Below the pieces are notes generated by a model. That model made no database searches. It was not told the DNA's origin and was given only the letters and a program-made list of their open reading frames with translations. The translations under genes were made by a program, and so were the position numbers. From Oceanospirillaceae bacterium (GTDB taxonomy: Bacteria; Pseudomonadota; Gammaproteobacteria; Pseudomonadales; Balneatricaceae): 9,883 bases of DNA. The stretch is taken from NCBI GenBank assembly GCA_003497765.1, contig DNNY01000153.1:1-9883 (forward strand). Direction: 5' to 3'. Shown here piece after piece: positions 1 to 5,021 of the stretch (position 1 is the first letter of the stretch; every line of letters starts with the position of its first letter).

Positions 1-435
1 GTGAGGTGTGGAACGTTTAAGGTAAACCGTATAGATAACCGCGTAGCCAATCACTGACAACAATGTTAATAGTGCTGTAAGCATATTAATAAATACTAGT
101 AAAATTAGCATCGATAGCATGCATAGGACGAGAGCGAATACCAACGCTGCCATGGGGTGAATGCCACCCGTAGGCAAAGGACGCGACTGAGTACGTTCCA
201 TAACTGCATCAATACGCTGATCCACCCAATGATTGATTGCAGCACCCGACGCCGCTGCTAAACCAATACCCAAATTACCAAAAACCAACACTTGCCAAGA
301 TGGAAAAGATTCTGTGGCCAGCAGCATACCGACAACGGCCGTAAAGACAATCAACAACACTACCTTAGGCTTACACAAGGTAAGATAGTGACGCCAAGAA
401 GGCACATATCTGTCAGATATGGCTAATATAGACAT
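1..435 (-). CDS. cyoE: Protoheme IX farnesyltransferase (heme O synthase), N-terminal part, cut by the window edge
   Basis: UbiA-family membrane enzyme that transfers a farnesyl group from farnesyl diphosphate to heme b, giving heme O, the precursor of heme A for the oxidase encoded nearby. The 145 visible residues include the diagnostic first Asp-rich prenyl-diphosphate/Mg site, NHWVDQRIDAVMERTQSRPL at about residues 82-101, preceded by a hydrophobic helix (about 29-45) and the AAASGA turn. After it come PLPTGG and further hydrophobic helices. The family is usually near 300 residues, so roughly half is missing, including the second Asp motif. The ATG at 435 has AAGGA seven bases upstream, and translation from it starts MSILAISDRYVPSWRHYLTL, as expected for CtaB. 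It is the usual last-but-one gene of this type of cox locus, but here it follows the Yip1 pair rather than ctaA. Confidence 0.95.
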   Translation of the reverse strand, partial: MSILAISDRYVPSWRHYLTLCKPKVVLLIVFTAVVGMLLATESFPSWQVLVFGNLGIGLAAASGAAINHWVDQRIDAVMERTQSRPLPTGGIHPMAALVFALVLCMLSMLILLVFINMLTALLTLLSVIGYAVIYTVYLKRSTPH

Positions 436-478
436 GGATTCATCCTTATTGTTTTTTTAACCAAACCGGATGTTAAGT

Positions 479-520
479 AAAAAAGCCACGCAGTTCAATC
501 AATTTATGACCTAGAGTGGC
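479..520 (-). terminator. Weak terminator-like hairpin upstream of cyoE
   Basis: Read on the minus strand, GCCAC (520-516) can pair with GTGGC (489-485), and a run of six T follows directly (484-479). The position just after the Yip1 genes suits a Rho-independent terminator. The stem has only five pairs and a loop of about 26 bases, so its strength is doubtful. It could also attenuate read-through into cyoE. Confidence 0.3.
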
Positions 521-522
521 GG

Positions 523-536
523 AAAATAGCTATTTT
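523..536. repeat. Perfect 14-bp palindrome AAAATAGCTATTTT
   Basis: A perfect dyad in the gap between the end of the second Yip1 gene and cyoE. It is long enough to be a dimeric-regulator site, but it is AT-rich, occurs once, and matches no operator I know. It could equally be part of the transcript 3' end of the Yip1 genes. Confidence 0.35.
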
Positions 537-557
537 TCTAGAGTTTTTAATGGGTGC

Positions 558-1166
558 TTAGAGGGTTGTTAAAGGTAGCCAGTTGACAAACACAAAGGCG
601 GCGATGCCAAAATACAAAGATTTCACCATAACCGCCACAGTTATAGTAGCTAAACAGAACAAAAAACTACGTTCGACGGATACTTTCATCATCACCGGCA
701 TACCAGTGAAGAGAAAATACAAAGACACAAACATAGCCAACAACAACACTAGGGCATTAAACCATACCAGTGGTAATAAAGTGCAAATACCCGCCCCTAA
801 AATAGGCGAAACAACAAAGGTGGCAAGCACCATACAATTGCGAAAGCCGGCATTGGATCCATATACACGCTCAATCCAATAGACACTAAAGGCCAGCAAA
901 CTAACAAAGGCTATAATACTTATATACAGTGCAATGCCAAGGTACATGGCAGTCTCATGAGCCAAAGTATGATAATCACCAACACCTATGCGCCAGCCCA
1001 TTTGGGTAGAACCGATATAAAAGGATACAGAGGGTATGGCTGCCATCCAGCTTAGTTGCGTAAAGTAGCTATGGCGCAATCCATACCGCTGTTTGCGCAC
1101 TAAACGCCAAGAGCGTTGTGGGTTATATACCAATTCCCAAAAATACCTAAAAAACACCAGCGTCAC
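558..1166 (-). CDS. Yip1-family multi-pass membrane protein, second copy
   Basis: A 202-residue protein of the bacterial YIP1 family, with about five hydrophobic segments (roughly 40-60, 73-95, 111-132, 133-155 and 168-195) and a basic N-terminal cytoplasmic stretch. The molecular role of bacterial members is not established. It is clearly paralogous to the upstream neighbour (1208-1807). In the block from F35 to W58, 16 of 24 residues are identical, and both share YGS, an R-x-C pair, VLAT and a following proline before the third membrane segment. The two genes are 41 bp apart and probably co-transcribed. The start is uncertain: GTG at 1166 has no good ribosome site, whereas GTG at 1157 (codon 4) has AGGTG five to six bases upstream and would give 199 residues. 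Family assignment is by resemblance to Pseudomonas Yip1 proteins from memory. Confidence 0.8.
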   Translation of the reverse strand: MTLVFFRYFWELVYNPQRSWRLVRKQRYGLRHSYFTQLSWMAAIPSVSFYIGSTQMGWRIGVGDYHTLAHETAMYLGIALYISIIAFVSLLAFSVYWIERVYGSNAGFRNCMVLATFVVSPILGAGICTLLPLVWFNALVLLLAMFVSLYFLFTGMPVMMKVSVERSFLFCLATITVAVMVKSLYFGIAAFVFVNWLPLTTL

Positions 1167-1177
1167 CTATTTTAATT

Positions 1178-1198
1178 ATTAATATGATGGCTATTAAT
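1178..1198. repeat. AT-rich inverted repeat between the two Yip1 genes
   Basis: ATTAATA (1178-1184) and TATTAAT (1192-1198) form a perfect seven-pair stem around the loop TGATGGC. It lies in the 41-bp intercistronic gap, just upstream of the second gene's start. The pairing is all A-T, so it is weak; it may affect translation or mRNA decay, or be chance in AT-rich spacer. Confidence 0.3.
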
Positions 1199-1207
1199 TA
1201 ATCATTA

Positions 1208-1807
1208 TTAGCGAATGGTTAATGTTAATACCGTTGAAAATAAAACCACCTCGGTAATAATCATGCCAACAAACACACACAAAGCAATGGTCATAATAGA
1301 AACACTATACAAGGTGCCCCTATTCTCCTGCACCTGCATCATAACGTTGACACCGATAAACATTAAATAAATAGAAATAGCCGCCGTAAGGCTCAGCACA
1401 GTTAATACCAACCAGAGAATAGGCCAAACAAACACCACACTACCGAGCAGAACGGGAGTCGCAACATAAGTTGCCAAGACCACACAGGTACGGTAACTGG
1501 AACCAGAGCCATAGGTTTTTTCCATCCAGTGAATGCCCTTACCAATACAGGAAATACCCAAGATGATACCTATATATAGGGTTGCTCCCAGCATTAGGCC
1601 ACTTTCAGGAGTCAGAAAATTTCTTTCACTGCCACCTAACACCCAACCAACTTGAGTAAAACCTATATAGACTGAAACGGCTGGAATCAAGGCTAACCAA
1701 GAAAGCCTATTAAAGTAGCATTGCCAAATAGAGATGCGCTTCGCACGTAAGTTTTGCCAAACTCTTGCCACCCATAAATGGGATAGTAGGTTATTTACAG
1801 CAACCAT
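1208..1807 (-). CDS. Yip1-family multi-pass membrane protein, first copy
   Basis: A 199-residue inner-membrane protein of the YIP1 family. A short amphipathic, basic N-terminus (about 1-30) is followed by the family block FNRLSWLALIPAVSVYIG (32-49) and TQVGW (51-55). Hydrophobic segments lie near 71-92, 108-130, 131-153 and 168-195, about five in all. HWMEKTYGSGSSYRTC (93-108) is the hydrophilic loop shared with the paralogue at 558-1166. Bacterial Yip1 proteins have no assigned reaction, and eukaryotic relatives act in vesicle trafficking, which says little here. The ATG at 1807 is supported by GAGAGG five bases upstream. A perfect TATAAT at 1850-1845 suggests its own promoter, separate from the SURF1 transcript. 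It occupies the position where related loci, as I recall them, carry heme A synthase. Confidence 0.82.
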   Translation of the reverse strand: MVAVNNLLSHLWVARVWQNLRAKRISIWQCYFNRLSWLALIPAVSVYIGFTQVGWVLGGSERNFLTPESGLMLGATLYIGIILGISCIGKGIHWMEKTYGSGSSYRTCVVLATYVATPVLLGSVVFVWPILWLVLTVLSLTAAISIYLMFIGVNVMMQVQENRGTLYSVSIMTIALCVFVGMIITEVVLFSTVLTLTIR

Positions 1808-1822
1808 TCTTACCTCTCTTTT

Positions 1823-1836
1823 CTGCCCCTCGGCAG
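1823..1836 (-). other. Small GC-rich hairpin in the Yip1 leader
   Basis: CTGCC (1823-1827) and GGCAG (1832-1836) pair perfectly around a four-base loop. If transcription begins about seven bases after the -10 box, the hairpin would sit at the very 5' end of the transcript, a place where stems often stabilise mRNA. It is followed by the ribosome site GAGAGG and the ATG at 1807. Confidence 0.35.
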
Positions 1837-1844
1837 CATGTATT

Positions 1845-1850
1845 ATTATA
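1845..1850 (-). promoter_or_regulatory. Candidate -10 box for the Yip1 pair
   Basis: Minus-strand TATAAT, a perfect sigma-70 -10 hexamer, lies 38 bp ahead of the ATG at 1807. No good -35 hexamer stands 16-18 bp upstream: the nearest TTG-type match (TTGCTC) is 22 bp away. The promoter would therefore be weak or activator-dependent. Confidence 0.45.
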
Positions 1851-1894
1851 TTTGTTCTTTTGTCTTAGGCATGAGCAAGTAAAAACCAAATGCC

Positions 1895-1920
1895 ATTCTT
1901 AATCAATAACATATAAGAAT
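1895..1920 (-). terminator. Possible weak terminator after the SURF1/SCO-like pair
   Basis: ATTCTTA (1895-1901) and TAAGAAT (1914-1920) form a perfect seven-pair stem with a 12-base loop, 14 bp past the stop of the SCO-like gene. On the minus strand the following sequence is GGCATTTGGTTTTTAC, so the T run starts about nine bases late. The stem is A-T rich; I rate it as only a possible transcript end. Confidence 0.25.
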
Positions 1921-1934
1921 AATTTTCACAAGAC

Positions 1935-2483
1935 TTAGCCAATATTTGACGTTCTCAGTAGCTTTTTCATATCTTTAAGCATGGGCTTACCAATTTGCTC
2001 AAAAGCATAAAACATCATGATATTCCCAAGGGGATCGACCACATAAATACCCGCACCTTGGCTTAATATATCGGCATTAGTAATCTGCACAAGCTGCATA
2101 TTAGGGTATTCTGATATAATAGTTTCCATACCATCTGGTAAAGAAAAAATCAGCGATCTTTTCACTCTATGAGCTTCTTTACCAAGAGCCAAATGCACCT
2201 GCCGCAAAGTGTGTAAATTAGTATTACAAGACTCATCACAAGGCCCACCGAGCTGCACCAATAGCGTCCAATTGGCACCACTATCATCATAATTGGCTTC
2301 ACTCATTAGCTGCGCATTTAAATCCTGCCACTGCCCTGGTGGTGAGATTAATAGGCCATTGTTAGTTCTATTTGTAGGTACACCCCACTGCATAAAATAC
2401 ATCAGAATTGCCACAATCAGCGGTACTACGCTGACCACAAGAATGGCAATTAATGACAAACGGTTAGCATGTTGTTTTTTCAC
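1935..2483 (-). CDS. Membrane-anchored thioredoxin/SCO-like protein, probable oxidase assembly factor
   Basis: A 182-residue protein with one N-terminal membrane helix (about 9-31) and a periplasmic domain. The domain holds a single cysteine pair in CDESC (C82, C86), placed after the strand WTLLVQLGG, as in SCO/SenC copper chaperones. Near the C-terminus, IYVVDPLGNIMMFYAF (146-161) resembles the SCO strand with the IYLIDPDG pattern. The conserved SCO histidine that normally stands just before that strand is not seen; the residues there are ILSQGAG. It may therefore be a thiol-disulfide factor or a diverged copper protein for the CuA site. The start is GTG at 2483, overlapping the SURF1 stop as GTGA, with AAGGA nine bases upstream, so the two genes are translationally coupled. 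An equivalent protein follows SURF1 in Pseudomonas (PA0111 region, from memory). Exact role not established. Confidence 0.72.
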   Translation of the reverse strand: MKKQHANRLSLIAILVVSVVPLIVAILMYFMQWGVPTNRTNNGLLISPPGQWQDLNAQLMSEANYDDSGANWTLLVQLGGPCDESCNTNLHTLRQVHLALGKEAHRVKRSLIFSLPDGMETIISEYPNMQLVQITNADILSQGAGIYVVDPLGNIMMFYAFEQIGKPMLKDMKKLLRTSNIG

Positions 2484-3202
2484 TTGTCTAATTCCTTATG
2501 ATGTCTGGTTTTACTATGTTGTCTTATTCTATACAAATATAAAATCACTAAAGTTAATGCTAGGCCAAACCATTGCACAGCATAACCAAGGTGTTTCTCT
2601 GGACCCATTTGCACCATTCGCCAATGGGTTTCTAATAGTGCTTCACTACCATCCTGCAAATAAAGTATATAGGGCCATAATGCATATCCCGTTTGAGTTT
2701 CAATATCATTTAGGACAATACTTTGGCGTAATTGTGGGTAGTTTTCCTGCGGTGAATCTGGCGCTAGTACAAAGGCTTCACCAGCAATTGGGGATAAAGT
2801 ACCTAATAGTTTAGTCATGCCCGTGGGCATTGCCACTGCAGGTAGTTCACTACGATCAGTCCAACTTAACCAACCACGATTGACTAATAAGTAGCGCGAC
2901 CCAAAAGGCACAATGCCAACGACATCAACACCCACCTGAGATTGCCAAACTTGATTATCTATTAACCAAATATATGGCTCAGTAAAGATACTTGAGAAAG
3001 TTACTTGCTGATAATCTGGCAAGCCTACTAGGTCTGCTTGCGCATCTATTTGACGCAGTACCTTGCCTTCTTGTGCAGCATTCACCAAGGTTTCTTTCTG
3101 GGCAGCTCGATCCAACTGCCAAAAGCCAAGGGCCAAGGTGACTGGTAAGAATATTAATACAAATACAGTCAGAGCTTTATTTTGCGTTATACTATGCCAC
3201 AT
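2480..3202 (-). CDS. surf1: SURF1-family cytochrome oxidase assembly protein
   Basis: Inner-membrane factor (Shy1/SURF1) that helps insert heme A into subunit I of aa3 oxidases. The 240 residues show the standard plan: a first membrane helix (about 9-27) ending in the signature GFWQLDRAAQK (26-36), a periplasmic domain with LVNRGWL (106-112), and a C-terminal helix (about 207-225) opened by GPEKHLGYAVQWF (200-212). Its length is normal for bacterial members. The ATG at 3202 agrees with the N-terminal pattern, although the ribosome site is weak (GTGAG). It starts only 42 bp from the divergent DUF2909 gene, so promoters for the two must overlap the neighbouring coding region, and it overlaps the downstream SCO-like gene by four bases. 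The direction matches coxBA-ctaG-coxC, but the intervening opposite-strand gene probably makes this a separate transcript. Confidence 0.93.
   Translation of the reverse strand: MWHSITQNKALTVFVLIFLPVTLALGFWQLDRAAQKETLVNAAQEGKVLRQIDAQADLVGLPDYQQVTFSSIFTEPYIWLIDNQVWQSQVGVDVVGIVPFGSRYLLVNRGWLSWTDRSELPAVAMPTGMTKLLGTLSPIAGEAFVLAPDSPQENYPQLRQSIVLNDIETQTGYALWPYILYLQDGSEALLETHWRMVQMGPEKHLGYAVQWFGLALTLVILYLYRIRQHSKTRHHKELDK
3188..3193 (+). promoter_or_regulatory. Candidate -10 box for the DUF2909 gene
   Basis: TATACT on the plus strand, five of six matches to the sigma-70 -10 hexamer, lies inside the start of the divergent SURF1 gene. It would place the transcript start near 3200, ahead of the ribosome site. 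No convincing -35 box was found (TACAGT at 3164-3169 is poor), so this is tentative. Confidence 0.25.
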
Positions 3203-3229
3203 AGAAACTCACACTAGCTAATCATTAGC

Positions 3230-3235
3230 AGGAGG
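3230..3235 (+). promoter_or_regulatory. Strong ribosome binding site AGGAGG of the DUF2909 gene
   Basis: A full-consensus Shine-Dalgarno hexamer nine bases before the ATG at 3245. It fixes the start of a gene only 72 codons long and is good evidence that this plus-strand frame, alone among minus-strand neighbours, is really translated. Confidence 0.8.
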
Positions 3236-3244
3236 TATTAAGCA

Positions 3245-3463
3245 ATGCTGATCAAGTGGATAATTGGCGTTATCTTCCTATTGGCTCTAATAAGCCTATC
3301 TTCCGGTTTGTTCTTCTTGCTTAAAGATGAAAAAGACTCTAAACGCTTACTCACCTCTTTGAAGTTAAGAGTGGGGTTATGTGTACTACTGATTCTTGTC
3401 GTCATATATGGGTTTTGGAGTGGTGAATTAGTTACTGCTTCACCTTGGTCTCAGATACACTAA
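3245..3463 (+). CDS. DUF2909-family twin-transmembrane small protein
   Basis: A 72-residue protein with two membrane helices (about 4-26 and 43-59) joined by a charged cytoplasmic-type loop, LKDEKDSKRLLTSLKLRV (26-43). This arrangement, and a place between the subunit III and SURF1 genes, is characteristic of DUF2909 proteins in gammaproteobacterial oxidase loci. The function is unknown; association with oxidase assembly or stability is an inference from context only. It is the only gene of the window on the plus strand, divergent from SURF1 and convergent with coxC, and I recall the same orientation in Pseudomonas. An AGGAGG site supports the start. The stop codon lies in the loop of an eight-pair inverted repeat. 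Confidence 0.82.
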   Translation: MLIKWIIGVIFLLALISLSSGLFFLLKDEKDSKRLLTSLKLRVGLCVLLILVVIYGFWSGELVTASPWSQIH

Positions 3464-3474
3464 TCGGTGTATCT
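3453..3474. repeat. Inverted repeat straddling the DUF2909 stop codon, possible terminator
   Basis: AGATACAC (3453-3460) and GTGTATCT (3467-3474) pair perfectly over eight bases around a six-base loop that begins with the TAA stop. It lies between convergent genes, where a bidirectional terminator is expected. No T run follows directly on either strand (the nearest on the plus strand, TTTTTT, starts about 20 bases later), so it would be a non-canonical or Rho-assisted end, or an mRNA-stabilising stem. Confidence 0.4.
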
Positions 3475-3517
3475 ACATCTCCAAAACCACTAATTTTTTC
3501 AATCTTCTCTTGCTTGC

Positions 3518-4405
3518 CTAGATAATATAGACAAAGAAGAAAAGACCAATCCATACCATATCAACAAAGTGCCAGTACCATGCAGCAGCCTCAAAGCCAA
3601 AATGTTGATCTGGGGTGAAATGCCCCTTCACAATGCGTATCCACATGACAAACAATATAATTGCGCCAATGGTAACGTGAGCTCCATGGAAGCCAGTCAG
3701 CATAAAGAAGGTTGAGCCATAAATACCCGACGCAAGGGTCAAACCAAGGTCGCGATAAGCTTCTACATACTCAAGAATCTGATAGTAAACAAAAACAGCA
3801 CCAAGAATCACGGTAAAGGCTAACCAAAAGATAACCCGCCCTCTTTGCATAGTGCGTAGAGCATGGTGGGCAAATGTAATGGTCACACTAGAAGATATCA
3901 GGAGTATGGTGTTCAATAATGGAATATGCCAAGGGTCAATAATAGCGTTAGGGCCAGGCAAATCCGCACCAGCAGGATTATTAAACATGGGCCATTGGTA
4001 TATAAAATCAGGCCATAGCATATGACTAACGCCTTTATCTCCCGATCCGCCCAACCAAGGGCCAGCCCATTGACGAACATAAAATAGCGCGCCAAAGAAA
4101 GCAGCAAAGAACATTACCTCCGAGAAGATGAACCAACCCATACCCCAGCGGAAGGATCTATCCATCTGTTGACTATAAAGGCCGCCCATACTTTCTTTGA
4201 TTACCATACCAAACCAGTTATATAACACAGCCGCTACGATCAAAGCCCCAGTAAAAAAGACAAAGTGGGGAAAAGCCCAACCTTCTGTGCCAGAACTGAT
4301 ATGGTTAATCATGCCGGCAGCACCGGCAGCCATACAAATCAATCCAATACTGGTGAAGATTGGCAAACGACTACTTTCTGGTACGTAATAACTACTTGTT
4401 GCCAT
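3518..4405 (-). CDS. coxC: Cytochrome c oxidase subunit III
   Basis: Seven-helix core subunit of the aa3 oxidase, which supports proton uptake and the stability of subunit I. The 295 residues carry the family's conserved glutamate region FSEVMFFAAFF (94-104), the paired histidines of GFHGAHV (238-244) and the terminal signature AWYWHFVDMVWIGLFFFVYI (275-294). A hydrophilic stretch with WPMFNNP and IDPWHIPLLNT (about 138-166) separates the early and late helices, as is usual in gammaproteobacterial versions of this length. The ATG at 4405 has AAGGAG six bases upstream. It follows ctaG by 41 bp and is the last gene of the coxB-coxA-ctaG-coxC run, converging on the DUF2909 gene. Confidence 0.97.
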   Translation of the reverse strand: MATSSYYVPESSRLPIFTSIGLICMAAGAAGMINHISSGTEGWAFPHFVFFTGALIVAAVLYNWFGMVIKESMGGLYSQQMDRSFRWGMGWFIFSEVMFFAAFFGALFYVRQWAGPWLGGSGDKGVSHMLWPDFIYQWPMFNNPAGADLPGPNAIIDPWHIPLLNTILLISSSVTITFAHHALRTMQRGRVIFWLAFTVILGAVFVYYQILEYVEAYRDLGLTLASGIYGSTFFMLTGFHGAHVTIGAIILFVMWIRIVKGHFTPDQHFGFEAAAWYWHFVDMVWIGLFFFVYII

Positions 4406-4446
4406 AAAACGCTCCTTTTCAAAGGTTTCTAATTTTTATAATTTGG

Positions 4447-5001
4447 CTAGTTTAATTTTGCTACTTTTTCTGGGTCTGCAAATTCAGTCGCGTCAAACAA
4501 TGTATACACCATAGAGACTGTTTGAATATCCTCTGGTAACTCGGGTGAAATTGTGAACACCATATTCATTTGCTTGGACTCACCAGCGGCAAGTGGCTGT
4601 TGTTGGAAACAAAAGCACTCTGTTTTTTGCACATATTCTGCAGCTCGAGCAGGCGTAATACTTGGCACCGCTTGCGATACCATGTCACTAGCAGTGGTAT
4701 TAGACGCCCAAAAGCCAATCTGCTTCCATTCACCGGGGTGAAGGTCGATCTGCTCTTGCAGGGCCATAAAGCGCCATGGCATTTCGGCATTTTTCGAAGC
4801 CAGTAACTGCACAGTAACTGTGCGAGATGTATCAACAGTGTAATCAACCTTTTCCACGGTGCCAGTGACCTTGCCATTAAGGCCGGTAATCTCACAAAAC
4901 ACATCATAAAGTGGTACTAAGGCAAAACCGAAGCCAAACATAGCCAAGGCAACAAACAGATGTTTAATTGCTGACTTAGCTACATTTGGTTTTGATGACA
5001 T
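4447..5001 (-). CDS. ctaG: Cytochrome c oxidase assembly protein CtaG/Cox11 (copper delivery to CuB)
   Basis: Membrane-anchored copper chaperone that metallates the CuB centre of subunit I. The 184 residues show one N-terminal helix (about 12-31), directly followed by the family motif VPLYDVFCEITGLNG (29-43) with its conserved Cys36, then a periplasmic immunoglobulin-like domain. The copper-binding CFCF motif is at 129-132 (C129 and C131), with the usual following glutamines, and the C-terminal strand is MVYTLFDA. All three expected cysteines are present and the length is typical. It begins 20 bp after coxA with a GAGG site nine bases ahead of the ATG, consistent with co-transcription and with assembly during synthesis of subunit I. 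Confidence 0.96.
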   Translation of the reverse strand: MSSKPNVAKSAIKHLFVALAMFGFGFALVPLYDVFCEITGLNGKVTGTVEKVDYTVDTSRTVTVQLLASKNAEMPWRFMALQEQIDLHPGEWKQIGFWASNTTASDMVSQAVPSITPARAAEYVQKTECFCFQQQPLAAGESKQMNMVFTISPELPEDIQTVSMVYTLFDATEFADPEKVAKLN

Positions 5002-5021
5002 CTCAATAACCCTCGTTTAGA

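Noticed and set aside
8..15. Possible frameshift or decay in cyoE near the left edge
   Set aside because: The frame is continuous over all 145 visible codons and keeps normal helices; the gene is simply cut by the window.
583..882. A 99-codon plus-strand frame, Lys/Thr/Ile-rich
   Set aside because: It is antisense to the second Yip1 gene. The unusual composition follows from reading the reverse of hydrophobic codons, and it has no ribosome site.
2293..2814. A 173-codon open frame on the plus strand
   Set aside because: It lies wholly antisense to SURF1 and the SCO-like gene, both of which have clear family motifs. Its translation shows no recognisable domain, so it is a shadow frame.
4566..4907. 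A 113-codon minus-strand frame inside ctaG
   Set aside because: It is in another frame of ctaG, whose product has all Cox11 motifs. No domain or ribosome site supports the alternative.
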